DNA of 36,294 bases from Oscillospiraceae bacterium (GTDB lineage Bacteria; Bacillota; Clostridia; Oscillospirales; CAG-272): NCBI GenBank assembly GCA_015064025.1, contig SVSZ01000011.1, forward strand, positions 1 to 36,294, written 5' to 3'. The translations under genes were made by a program, and so were the position numbers. The notes beneath the pieces are model-generated. The model saw only the letters and a program-made list of their open reading frames with translations. It was not told where the DNA came from and did not search any database. Of this stretch, positions 16,246 through 24,299 are shown in pieces. Within the stretch, counting starts at the first letter, position 1, and every line of letters begins with the position of its first letter.

Positions 16246-18342
16246 TTACTTCGATCGCAGGCAAGCATCCAGTGCGGGAACAAGCACGCGCTCTCCGTCA
16301 ACGAAACAAGCCTGCTCCGTCTCGGTCGGGTTGACAAGAAGCGTCACACGCTCACCTTCTTTTCCTGCCCATGCCGTGCAGATCACGGCGGGAAGCACGC
16401 TGTCGCTCTCCTTGGCAAGTCCTCCGATATTCTTGTGTAGGACAATCGTCTCGCATTCGACGTCGGGCGTTTCAACCATCCGTCCGCCGAAAATATATTT
16501 TGCCGCCTGCTCGCGCCAAAGGCGCGAAAGATTGGAAACGAACGTAAGTACCTTTTCCCGATCGGGGATGTAATCGGTCTCAATGCTTCCCCAGCGGGAT
16601 TTGGGATTGCCGTCCTGATCGAGCACCAGCGTCATACTGTCCCCCGCCGCAAAGGAGTATCCGATGCGATACCACAGGCTCTTGTCATCGCACTCGTCAA
16701 AGGGGGAGCAAACCTGATTGCCCATAAAGTTGTAAAGATATTCGTGATACAGATACGCGTACAGCGGCACGGCTCTTCCGATGTGATAGTTCAACTCAAA
16801 GCGGTTGTCGCTCATGAGAAGATTTCCGATAAAGGGCTCTGCCGCCGCAGATTCACAGCCAAAGAGCATCGAAGGTGCCGCCGCATTCCACTCCGAAAGC
16901 ATCTCTTGCATCCTCGCGGTCATCCACGCACCCGGAGCGGGCGGATGACCGTGATCTCGACTGTAGCAGAAATACTGTCCCCCACCGTGATTCTGATCCA
17001 GAATTTGCGCGTAATCAATGCCGCTTGCAAACAGAGGGCTGTACGACTCCCAAAGAAGCGCGCGTCCCGCATCCGACGCAGGACATATATCCAAGCCACG
17101 TCGCTGTGCCGTACAGATACGGCTGATGGCGACCTTATGATCAGGACCTGCACACATAGCACGCTCAAGCCCTTGTGATACGTACTTTTCTTCCTTATTG
17201 TACTCCTCGATCAGATTGCTCTGTAGCGTGTAGCCGAAGCCGGAGCAATACACGCCGAGCAAATCCCCCTCCTCGTGAAGTGCATCACGGAAGGCATTGA
17301 ACATCTCCTCGCCTCCATAGGGAGGCCAAACGAAGGGAGGCGCCCAGGGTGCCGTTCCCTCCCAATGCATGAGAACGACCATGATCCTCGCGCCCGTCCG
17401 ATCCTTGATCTCGCGCACAACGGGAAGTGCATTGGAATAAGGATACATCCGATTCGGTGTCATCGTATCCATATCGTGCACGCCGCGCACGGGATAGGTG
17501 AGCACCAGCGGTACGTCCCGATACCACTCCGGGAGTGTTTTGTTTTCTCTGACGGGCTTTGTCCCACGCGGAAGATTTTTTTCGTTCCACGCGCGATAAC
17601 GTTCAGCAGCACTTTCCCAGCGCGAACAAACCGCCGACCAAACGATCGGATAATCTTGCACGTAGGGCTCTCCGAAATCTACGCCGCAATAAAGACGCAT
17701 CTGCATACGCACGCCCTCGCCCTCTGCATAAAAACCAATGCCCTTCACGCCGCGCGACGGGTCGTGTGCTCCCATGTAAAGTCCCGCATCCTCCCAAAGG
17801 TACGCAAGCATCTGTGAGCAAACCATGTTTGGAAATACGCCAAACGCCCCCTTGGAGGGATACTGCGGCTCCTCATAGCCAAACCACGCCGATTCATAGA
17901 GCTCAAGATCATCCACCAAAGCCCCCTCATTGTAGGGGTAAAGCACCTTGCCTCCGCCCTTGACGTTTTTTTCCAAGGACGGGAGCGTCACAAGCGGGAA
18001 ATCGATCCATTCCAAAAGGAGGTCAGCGTCGATGTCCCGTACGTGCACACGCCAGACGACTTCTCTCGCCGCCTCCGTCAGACATACCCGTACCGACATA
18101 CCGAGTGCCCGACCGTCGGGAAGGCAAAAGTTCGAAAAGACTCCACCGTCCTCGGTCTCCTTGTGTTCCGCCGCATCCTTTGAAAAAAGGATCAGAGCGT
18201 TCCCATCCCGATCACGAAGACAAAGACGGAACAGAGGCGTACCGCTCGCAATACGCTCTCTTCCAAGGAGACACACCGAGGTGATCTCGCCTTTTGACAC
18301 ATCAAACGACACCTCCAGCACATCCGTTCTTACCGTATACAT
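16246..18342 (-). CDS. DUF6259-type glycoside-hydrolase-like protein
   Basis: 698 residues, no signal peptide. It has an N-terminal beta-rich part (to ~230: LEWIDFPLV, LYPYNEGALVDD, GLYMGAHDPSRGVKG), a central barrel-like region (RIMVVLMHWEGTAPW, LLGVYCSGFGYTL, DYAQILDQNHGGG) and a C-terminal beta domain (VTLLVNPTETEQACF). The pattern fits the DUF6259 family, which looks like a clan of alpha-glycosidase-like barrels but has no well-established activity. Candidate acids are in the ILDQNHGG and CESAAAEPF strands; I cannot assign them. AGGAGG lies before the ATG at 18342. It is first gene of the minus-strand operon with the two GH31 genes, so it likely works on the same glycan. It is divergent from an AraC gene. 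Confidence 0.75.
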   Translation of the reverse strand: MYTVRTDVLEVSFDVSKGEITSVCLLGRERIASGTPLFRLCLRDRDGNALILFSKDAAEHKETEDGGVFSNFCLPDGRALGMSVRVCLTEAAREVVWRVHVRDIDADLLLEWIDFPLVTLPSLEKNVKGGGKVLYPYNEGALVDDLELYESAWFGYEEPQYPSKGAFGVFPNMVCSQMLAYLWEDAGLYMGAHDPSRGVKGIGFYAEGEGVRMQMRLYCGVDFGEPYVQDYPIVWSAVCSRWESAAERYRAWNEKNLPRGTKPVRENKTLPEWYRDVPLVLTYPVRGVHDMDTMTPNRMYPYSNALPVVREIKDRTGARIMVVLMHWEGTAPWAPPFVWPPYGGEEMFNAFRDALHEEGDLLGVYCSGFGYTLQSNLIEEYNKEEKYVSQGLERAMCAGPDHKVAISRICTAQRRGLDICPASDAGRALLWESYSPLFASGIDYAQILDQNHGGGQYFCYSRDHGHPPAPGAWMTARMQEMLSEWNAAAPSMLFGCESAAAEPFIGNLLMSDNRFELNYHIGRAVPLYAYLYHEYLYNFMGNQVCSPFDECDDKSLWYRIGYSFAAGDSMTLVLDQDGNPKSRWGSIETDYIPDREKVLTFVSNLSRLWREQAAKYIFGGRMVETPDVECETIVLHKNIGGLAKESDSVLPAVICTAWAGKEGERVTLLVNPTETEQACFVDGERVLVPALDACLRSK

Positions 18343-18362
18343 AAAAACCCCTCCTTTTGGTA

Positions 18363-18390
18363 TTGCAAAATCAAAAAAATATGTTATACT
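18363..18390 (+). promoter_or_regulatory. Promoter of the AraC gene (18444)
   Basis: -35 TTGCAA (18363-18368), 16-bp spacer, -10 TATACT (18385-18390) with extended -10 TG. The facing minus-strand promoter has its -10 only 4 bp away. Confidence 0.55.
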
Positions 18391-18393
18391 TAT

Positions 18394-18402
18394 ATTATAA
18401 CA
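18394..18402 (-). promoter_or_regulatory. Extended -10 promoter of the DUF6259-GH31 operon
   Basis: On the minus strand TGTTATAAT (18402-18394) is a perfect extended -10; no good -35 is seen 17 bp upstream, suggesting activator dependence. It almost abuts the opposing -10 at 18385-18390, so the two promoters overlap. Confidence 0.5.
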
Positions 18403-18443
18403 GCCATTTTAACAAAAATCCATCGGAGGAACACGCATATATC

Positions 18444-19322
18444 ATGCAAAAACACGCATACAAGGACATAACAGAGCGATATCGGACCGTCTACGAGCCA
18501 CTCCCCACCCTCACCGGTGCCAAGGTCTACCGCGACACAGACACGGTTTATCTTCCTTACAGCGAAGATTTCCCCAAGCTCCACTTTCACGACCGTTACG
18601 AGATAGGTCTGTGCGAAAGCGGCGAGGGGCTTTTCCTCTCCGACGGAGAATTTGCCTCCGTATCTGCAGGCGACGTTATTTTTGTTCCTCCGGGAAAGCA
18701 TCACTACTCCCGTTCCCTCCATGCAGACGCACTGTGCATTTTTCGCTTCGTCTACATCGCCGCCCCTGCACTTGAGGAACTGCTGTCATCGCTTTCAGGC
18801 TTAGAGTCCGAAGCCCTTTGGCGCATTGCGTGCGGTATTCCTCTTTCGCTTCGAGCCGACACGGTTCCCGCTCTTGTAAAGGGGATCTTTGAGACGTCCC
18901 CCGCATCTCCCCACGCGGACAGTACCGCAATACTGCGTCTTTGTACCTTTTTACTGGAGTCGGTGTCTCTTGCCGTCCCACCGCACTCGGAAACGCAGTC
19001 GCAAGAATCGGACGTTGTCATACAGATCGCAGAATATCTCTCGCTTCACTACAATGAAAACGACAGCGCGTCAGACCTTGCCGCCCTTTGTCACTTGAGC
19101 GAAAGCCAACTGCGAAGAAAATTCACAGCACGCTACGGGATGCCCCCAATCGCCTTCCGAAACGAGCTTCGCTGTCGGGTCGGAGAACAGCTTCTGGTAC
19201 GCACCGATCTTTCGATCGCTGCCATTTCCGAGCGTCTCGGCTATTCCTCACCCTCGGATTTTTACCGCATGCTCCGAAAATTCCGAGGAATGTCACCTCG
19301 CAAGCTTCGCACAAAGCATTAA
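18444..19322 (+). CDS. AraC-family transcriptional regulator of the GH31 operon
   Basis: 292 residues from the ATG at 18444; GGAGGA lies 13 nt upstream, a long spacing, but there is no closer in-frame start. The N-terminal cupin (residues ~40-110) includes KLHFHDRYEIGLCESGEG and GDVIFVPPGKHHY, typical of sugar-responsive AraC sensors. The C-terminal helix-turn-helix pair is DLAALCHLSESQLRRKFTAR and IAAISERLGYSSPSDFYR, followed by RKFRGMSPRKLR. It is transcribed divergently from the DUF6259/GH31 operon with overlapping promoters, which makes that operon the probable target, with the glycosidase product as probable inducer. No clear terminator follows; the next promoter begins 51 bp after its stop. 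Confidence 0.9.
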   Translation: MQKHAYKDITERYRTVYEPLPTLTGAKVYRDTDTVYLPYSEDFPKLHFHDRYEIGLCESGEGLFLSDGEFASVSAGDVIFVPPGKHHYSRSLHADALCIFRFVYIAAPALEELLSSLSGLESEALWRIACGIPLSLRADTVPALVKGIFETSPASPHADSTAILRLCTFLLESVSLAVPPHSETQSQESDVVIQIAEYLSLHYNENDSASDLAALCHLSESQLRRKFTARYGMPPIAFRNELRCRVGEQLLVRTDLSIAAISERLGYSSPSDFYRMLRKFRGMSPRKLRTKH

Positions 19323-19373
19323 ATCCTTAGGTTTTCTTTCCGCTGTGCGCTCTCAAAAAACAAGGAAACCCTA

Positions 19374-19402
19374 TTTACAAGCCATCTCAGCTTTGTTATA
19401 AT
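19374..19402 (+). promoter_or_regulatory. Promoter of the UROD/corrinoid gene cluster
   Basis: -35 TTTACA (19374-19379), 17-bp spacer, -10 TATAAT (19397-19402) with extended -10 TG. It lies 35 bp before the ATG at 19438 and is the only strong promoter seen ahead of the seven tightly spaced genes to 26951. Confidence 0.75.
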
Positions 19403-19437
19403 AAAATCGGAACCACAAAAAAAGAGGGAGGATCACA

Positions 19438-20496
19438 ATGTTTCACCCCAGCCAAAAAACACTCGATCTGCTCGAGGATATTGAAAAGCGCATCGATCCG
19501 GAAACCGAAGAGGATTTTCAAGATCAGTGGAAGGATTTTCTCTACGACCGATTCAAGGGGGAGCTTTTCCGTCCGAAAAGAAAAAAGCTCTCTTTGCCCA
19601 CCGTCCCCACTCCGAAGATCAATATCAACGATGCCGTTGCGGATTACGATCTGATGCTACAGGATCAGTTGGGGCTCGTTTCCCGCGATTTGAACTCGGA
19701 AACCGCAGCTCTCGGCATTCGTGCCAATTACGGCACGGGTATCCTCTCCTCGCTCTTCGGCGCCGAGATCTTTATTATGCCGTATGAAAACAATACGCTT
19801 CCTACCACACGGATCCTCGGGGATACCGAGCGTATCCGTGAGATGGCAGAGGGGAGGATCCCCGATCTTGAGTGCGGCTTTGGAAGACAGGTCTTTGAGT
19901 TTGGCGAGATCTGCCGCGAGCTGTTTTCGAAGTATCCCAAGATCTCAAAATACGTCCCCGTCTACCATCCCGATCTCCAAGGTCCTCTTGACATTGCGGA
20001 GCTGCTTTGGGGAGGCGAGATGTTTTACGCCATGTACGACGAGCCCGAGCTCGTCCACGAGGCGCTTTCCCTCATCACCGATACCTATACGGCGTTTATG
20101 GAGCGTTGGAACAAGCTGTTCCCGCCGAGGACGGATATGAACACCCACTGGCGCAGCCTTTACTACCGCGGCACGATCCTGATCCGAAACGACAGCGCCA
20201 TGAACCTATCTCCCGACTTTTACCGAGAATTCTCCATTCCCTACGACCAAAGGCTTCTTGACCGTTTCGGCGGTGGCGCGATCCATTTCTGCGGTCGCGG
20301 TGACCATTATATCGAGGCACTGTCCGAGCTACGCGGGCTCTACGGTGTCAATATGTCTCAGCCGCATCTCAACGACATGGAAAAGATCTACCAAAACACC
20401 GTGGATAAGGGAATCAAGCTCCTCTCTTTCAACCGCGAGCGTGCCGAAAGTGACCTTGACCGCCCCAATGCATTCCACCACAATCTGCATTCGTAA
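19438..20496 (+). CDS. UROD-superfamily protein (methyltransferase-like), paralog 1
   Basis: 352 residues; GGGAGGATC before the ATG. The C-terminal half has the features of the uroporphyrinogen decarboxylase/MtaA superfamily: ISKYVPVYHPDLQGPLDIAELLWG, then AIHFCGRGDHYIEAL (H283, C285) and a terminal strand LLSFNRE. The HxC pair matches two of the three zinc ligands of methylcobamide methyltransferases, but no third cysteine follows. It is unlikely to be HemE, since no haem gene is nearby and four paralogs follow. In other anaerobes such proteins transfer methyl groups to or from corrinoid proteins; the corrinoid partner may be the product at 21650-23197. First gene of the cluster, 14 nt before the next. 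Substrate unknown. Confidence 0.82.
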   Translation: MFHPSQKTLDLLEDIEKRIDPETEEDFQDQWKDFLYDRFKGELFRPKRKKLSLPTVPTPKININDAVADYDLMLQDQLGLVSRDLNSETAALGIRANYGTGILSSLFGAEIFIMPYENNTLPTTRILGDTERIREMAEGRIPDLECGFGRQVFEFGEICRELFSKYPKISKYVPVYHPDLQGPLDIAELLWGGEMFYAMYDEPELVHEALSLITDTYTAFMERWNKLFPPRTDMNTHWRSLYYRGTILIRNDSAMNLSPDFYREFSIPYDQRLLDRFGGGAIHFCGRGDHYIEALSELRGLYGVNMSQPHLNDMEKIYQNTVDKGIKLLSFNRERAESDLDRPNAFHHNLHS

Positions 20497-20510
20497 AAGG
20501 AGAAGCATTC

Positions 20511-21629
20511 ATGACAAACCGTGAACGCACATTGCGCATCCTCCGCTTTCAATCCGTGGACCGCTTCCCTGCCGTCCACTTCGGATATTGGAGAGAGCTC
20601 CTTCTCGAGTGGGCAGAGCAGGGATATATCTCCCGTTCTCTTGCCGAAAGCGTTGGAGACAACAACGCTGCCGATCATGAGCTTGACAAAATACTCGGTT
20701 GGGACTTTAACTGGGCGAGCACGAGGGGAGCCAGTACGCGGTTTTTCCCGGCCTTTGAAAAAAAGGTTTTGGAAACCCTTCCCGACGGAACGCAGCGTGT
20801 ACAAAACAACCTTGGCGTGATCGAGCGGATCAAGCCCGGTATCGTCTCCATCCCCGCAGAGGACGATTATCTGCTCAAGGACCGCAAGGCGTTTGAAACG
20901 CTGTATAAGCCCAAAATGCAATTTGACCCCGCGCGTGTTGATCTTGACTATTTCCGCACCTTTAACGAAACCCGTCCCAAGGACACGCCCCTTGGTCTTT
21001 GGCTTGGAAGCATCCTCGGTGACATCCGCAGCATGACCACCGTCCCCGGCATGAGTTATTTAATTTACGATGAGGACGAGGAGCTTTTTGCGGACATCGT
21101 GGATACCTACGCTCAAATGCAGTACGAATGCGCAAAGGCGATCCTTGAAACGGGTGCGAAATTTGATTTTGCACATTTTTGGGAGGATATCTGCTTCAAA
21201 AACGGTCCGCTCTTATCCCCCGCGCTCTTTGACTCCCTTTGCTCTAAGCACTACCGCCGCATGAGCGAGCTTTGCCACGCACACGGGATCGATCTGATCT
21301 CCCTTGATTGCGATGGCGTTACCGAGCAGCTTCTCCCCATCTGGGTCGAGAACGGCATCAACGTGATGTTCCCGATTGAGATCGGCGTGTGGGGAGATCA
21401 GTTTGAGCCTGCGCGTAAAAAATTCGGAAACCGCGTGCTCGGTGTAGGCGGAATGGACAAAGTTGCATTTCGCAAGGATCGCGCGGCAGTAGATGCGGAG
21501 CTTGAACGTCTTACACGCCTTGTCAGACTCGGCGGCTTTATCCCATGTCCCGACCATCGTTTGATGCCGGGAAGCAAATTTGAGCTTGTCCGATACTATA
21601 CAGAGAAGATCAAGGAGATCAAAATATGA
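20511..21629 (+). CDS. UROD-superfamily protein (methyltransferase-like), paralog 2
   Basis: 372 residues; AGGAGA before the ATG. The N-terminus MTNRERTLRILRFQSVDRFP is the usual opening of UROD-type methyltransferases. LGLWLGSILGDIRSM and the late segments ISLDCDGVTEQLLPIWVENG and INVMFPIEIG follow the family pattern. The usual HxCG is replaced by LDCDG, and a possible later ligand lies in FIPCPDHRLMPG, so the metal site differs from MtaA. In anaerobes, several corrinoid methyltransferase systems for methoxylated or methylated substrates use divergent UROD members as the substrate-binding methyltransferase, a plausible role here. Its stop overlaps an upstream in-frame ATG of the AraC-corrinoid gene; the better start of that gene is 20 nt further on. 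Confidence 0.82.
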   Translation: MTNRERTLRILRFQSVDRFPAVHFGYWRELLLEWAEQGYISRSLAESVGDNNAADHELDKILGWDFNWASTRGASTRFFPAFEKKVLETLPDGTQRVQNNLGVIERIKPGIVSIPAEDDYLLKDRKAFETLYKPKMQFDPARVDLDYFRTFNETRPKDTPLGLWLGSILGDIRSMTTVPGMSYLIYDEDEELFADIVDTYAQMQYECAKAILETGAKFDFAHFWEDICFKNGPLLSPALFDSLCSKHYRRMSELCHAHGIDLISLDCDGVTEQLLPIWVENGINVMFPIEIGVWGDQFEPARKKFGNRVLGVGGMDKVAFRKDRAAVDAELERLTRLVRLGGFIPCPDHRLMPGSKFELVRYYTEKIKEIKI

Positions 21630-21649
21630 TAAAAACGGAGGAAGCGGAC

Positions 21650-23197
21650 ATGCAAACGGAAGCCGCACAAAAATGTGCAGATACGTCCATCGTTTACCGA
21701 ACGGAAACAGATTTTCCGCTTCATGCTCCCGATCTTATGACAGGTATTCTTTCGGCAAGCGAATTCCCGGAGGTTTGTCTGATCGCAAGTGGAAACGGGA
21801 TCCATCAGATCCTTGAACAAGCGATCCCGTGTCGCGAGGGAGAGATCTACATCATTGCCCCCTCTGTCCCCCATGCCTTTTACCGTACGGATCCCGACAC
21901 CACTCTGACCGTTCGCCGTCTTCGCTTCGATCCCGTTTCATTTCTCGGACAGGAAGCTTCAAGGGAGGACAGTCCTCAATATTGCTACGGAGTGTTCACC
22001 GAAAATCCCCTTTCCACCTACGCTATGCTTAACATAAAGACAAGGGCCGAGGTTGCATCCCTGCTGGATGCCATCTGCCGTGAGCTTGATGATGATCTTC
22101 CAAGCCGACAAGCGGCTCTTGGAGCACATATGACTCTTTTGCTGGTTTCGCTTTCGCGGTACGTAGGAAAGGCGATCAAAAATCTTTCCTCCCTTCCACC
22201 CAAGGATCATGCGCTCGCAACGCTTGCCTTACGTTTCGTAAACAAAGAATACAGCAACCGTGAATTGACGCTGGAGCGCATCGCCAAAGAGCTTTACGTC
22301 AGCCAATCGCATCTGAGCCGTATCTTCAAAAAAATGACGGGGGAATCCTTCTCGGCGTATCTGCGCTCACTTCGTCTCACGCGCGCATGTGAGCTTCTCA
22401 GAGACACCTCCCTTACCGTCGACCGCATCGTTGAAATGTGCGGTCTGCGCGACCTTCCCTCCTTTTATCATTCTTTCCACGCACATACGGGCATGACACC
22501 CCACCAATACAGAACACAGCAAATACTGACACCAAATCAAAAACGAATAGGAGAAAAGATCATGAGTATTCTCAACGAAATGTCCGAAAACCTTCAAAAG
22601 GGCAAAGCAAAGCTTGTCAAGGAGCTTGTTGAAAAAGCAATTGCCGAGGGCTGTGACCCCGCAGACATCCTCAACGAGGGACTGCTTTCCGGCATGAGCA
22701 TCATCGGTGAAAAATTCAAGAACAACGAGGTCTACGTGCCCGAGGTGCTTGTCGCCGCAAGAGCTATGAACATGGGCGTTTCCGTCCTCAAGCCTTATCT
22801 TGTCGAGAACGGTATCACAGCTACGGGGCGCGCCTGTATCGGAACCGTGCAGGGTGACCTTCACGACATCGGAAAGAATCTCGTAAAAATGATGCTGGAG
22901 AGCAAGGGGATCGAGGTGATCGACCTCGGTGTTGACGTTCCTGCGGAGAAATTCGTGCAGACCGCGATCGATGAGAACTGTCAGGTCATCTGTTGCTCCG
23001 CTCTTCTCACCACTACCATGTCGGTCATGGCAGATGTTGTCAAAGCGGCGGAGGCGGCAGGCATCCGCGACAAGGTCAAGATCATGATCGGTGGTGCACC
23101 CGTCAACGAAGCATACAGAGAAGAGATCGGTGCAGACTGCTACACGGTAGATGCTGCAAGTGCTGCTGACGCGGCAGCTGCATTCTGCAAAGCATAA
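21650..23197 (+). CDS. AraC-type regulator fused in frame to a corrinoid (B12-binding) protein
   Basis: 515 residues from the ATG at 21650 (GGAGGA at 21638-21643, 6 nt spacer). Residues ~30-110 are an AraC sensor (GEIYIIAPSVPHAFY). Residues ~205-290 are the AraC DNA-binding domain: LTLERIAKELYVSQSHLSRI, then LTVDRIVEMCG, then AHTGMTPHQYR. After a ~15-residue linker, residues 305-515 are a complete methyltransferase corrinoid protein. It has the helical cap (ILNEGLLSGMSIIGEKF, VYVPEVLVAARAMNMGV), then the B12 site GDLHDIGKN with D403, lower ligand H405 and G408, and CSALLTTTM and IGGAPVNEAY. AGGAGA with a 7-nt spacer precedes an in-frame ATG at 22562, so the corrinoid protein may also be made alone. 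The product could be a regulator that reads methyl-corrinoid state. A lost stop codon by sequencing error is the main alternative. Confidence 0.8.
   Translation: MQTEAAQKCADTSIVYRTETDFPLHAPDLMTGILSASEFPEVCLIASGNGIHQILEQAIPCREGEIYIIAPSVPHAFYRTDPDTTLTVRRLRFDPVSFLGQEASREDSPQYCYGVFTENPLSTYAMLNIKTRAEVASLLDAICRELDDDLPSRQAALGAHMTLLLVSLSRYVGKAIKNLSSLPPKDHALATLALRFVNKEYSNRELTLERIAKELYVSQSHLSRIFKKMTGESFSAYLRSLRLTRACELLRDTSLTVDRIVEMCGLRDLPSFYHSFHAHTGMTPHQYRTQQILTPNQKRIGEKIMSILNEMSENLQKGKAKLVKELVEKAIAEGCDPADILNEGLLSGMSIIGEKFKNNEVYVPEVLVAARAMNMGVSVLKPYLVENGITATGRACIGTVQGDLHDIGKNLVKMMLESKGIEVIDLGVDVPAEKFVQTAIDENCQVICCSALLTTTMSVMADVVKAAEAAGIRDKVKIMIGGAPVNEAYREEIGADCYTVDAASAADAAAAFCKA
22549..22564 (+). promoter_or_regulatory. 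Internal ribosome binding site and start codon within the fusion gene
   Basis: AGGAGA (22549-22554), 7-nt spacer, ATG (22562-22564). These bases also encode the linker of the AraC-corrinoid fusion. The site sits exactly where an independent corrinoid protein gene would start. Confidence 0.75.
22562..23197 (+). CDS. Corrinoid protein as a possible separate internal product
   Basis: Starting at the internal ATG gives 211 residues, the normal length of stand-alone MtbC/MtmC/MtaC-type corrinoid proteins, which hold the cobamide that shuttles a methyl group between two methyltransferases. The order is an N-terminal helical bundle (~1-85) and a Rossmann B12 domain with D99-x-H101-x-x-G104. Both the length and the ribosome binding site argue that this product is made whether or not the fusion is. 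It is the same reading frame as the 21650-23197 entry, listed so that the alternative is not missed. Likely partners are the MtaA-like protein (24300) and one of the UROD paralogs. Confidence 0.7.
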   Translation: MSILNEMSENLQKGKAKLVKELVEKAIAEGCDPADILNEGLLSGMSIIGEKFKNNEVYVPEVLVAARAMNMGVSVLKPYLVENGITATGRACIGTVQGDLHDIGKNLVKMMLESKGIEVIDLGVDVPAEKFVQTAIDENCQVICCSALLTTTMSVMADVVKAAEAAGIRDKVKIMIGGAPVNEAYREEIGADCYTVDAASAADAAAAFCKA

Positions 23198-23218
23198 ACT
23201 CCGGATAAGGGGGCTTCT

Positions 23219-24289
23219 ATGAAACCAATGACCACACGCGAACGCATGATCCGTACATATCAAAAACGGGAAGTCGACCGTGTTCCCATGGTTGACAGCG
23301 CTTGGGCCGGCACCGTACGCCGTTGGTATGCAGAGGGTCTGCCCGCCTCCGTTGACTGGGAAGATTATTTCGGCTATGACAAGGTCGTGCGTATCAAACC
23401 TGACAACTCCCCTCGCTTTGAAAACAAAATTCTCGAAACCACCGACAGATATGTTCTGCGAACCACAAGCTGGGGGCAAACGCACCGTCAGTTCAACGCA
23501 CTTGACTCTACACCCGAAACGCTTTCCTCCTACTACGACTCCCCCGAAAAATGGGAGGAGGCAAAGGCACGGATGCTGACCGATTACGAGGACCGTATTC
23601 CGTGGGATACCCTTGCTGAAAATTATCCGAAATGGCGCGCAGAGGGAAGATTTCTGCAGCTTGTCGTCTGGTTCGGATTCGACGTGACACACTCGCATAT
23701 GGTGGGAACGGAAAATGTGTTGATCGGCATGTATGACGACCCCGATTGGATCAAGGATATGTTCGAGACATATCTTAGCACCTCATTGCGCCTTTGCCAG
23801 AAGATCCTTGATGCAGGGTATGAATTTGACGGCATCTTCTGGTATGACGATATGGGATACAAGGGCGCTCCCTTTTTCTCCTCCGAGCTTTATCGCTCTC
23901 TTTTAATGCCCTATCACAAGAGGGCGGTGGATTGGGCTCACGAGAGAGGGCTCTTCACAGAGCTTCACTCCTGCGGCTATATTGAGCCGCTCCTTCCCGA
24001 CATCGTTTCCACGGGTGTGGAGATGCTCAACCCCCTGGAAATTAAGGCGGGAATGGATCCCGCGCGACTGAAAAAGCTTTACGGCGATAAGCTTGCCTTC
24101 CACGGCGGCATCAACGCGCAGATCTGGGACAAGCCGGATCTCGTACGCGCGGAAATGGAGCGCATCATTCCCATGATGAAGGAGGGCGGCGGCTACGTCT
24201 TCGCCTCAGACCATTCCATCCCCAACTCCGTGTCCTTCGAGGATATGAAGCGAATCTCCGAGCTTGCACACAGGCTTGGTACGTACTGA
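23219..24289 (+). CDS. UROD-superfamily protein (methyltransferase-like), paralog 3
   Basis: 356 residues; AAGGGGG before the ATG, 21 nt after the corrinoid frame. The N-terminus TTRERMIRTYQKREVDRVPM is a standard UROD/MtaA opening. The central FDGIFWYDDMGYKGAPFFS and late TELHSCGYIEPLLPDIVSTG (H250, C252), then EMLNPLEIKAGMDP and LAFHGGINAQ, are strongly conserved in UROD proteins found beside corrinoid proteins. After the barrel strand YVFASDHSIPNSV there is no third cysteine, unlike MtaA. Position directly after the corrinoid gene suggests it is the substrate:corrinoid methyltransferase, but this is inference. Which methylated compound is used cannot be told from the sequence. Confidence 0.84.
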   Translation: MKPMTTRERMIRTYQKREVDRVPMVDSAWAGTVRRWYAEGLPASVDWEDYFGYDKVVRIKPDNSPRFENKILETTDRYVLRTTSWGQTHRQFNALDSTPETLSSYYDSPEKWEEAKARMLTDYEDRIPWDTLAENYPKWRAEGRFLQLVVWFGFDVTHSHMVGTENVLIGMYDDPDWIKDMFETYLSTSLRLCQKILDAGYEFDGIFWYDDMGYKGAPFFSSELYRSLLMPYHKRAVDWAHERGLFTELHSCGYIEPLLPDIVSTGVEMLNPLEIKAGMDPARLKKLYGDKLAFHGGINAQIWDKPDLVRAEMERIIPMMKEGGGYVFASDHSIPNSVSFEDMKRISELAHRLGTY

Positions 24290-24299
24290 GGTACCTCAT

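Noticed and set aside
22367-23698. 443-codon minus-strand frame across the corrinoid and UROD genes
   Set aside because: It spans two clear plus-strand genes and their intergenic gap, a by-product of codon bias.
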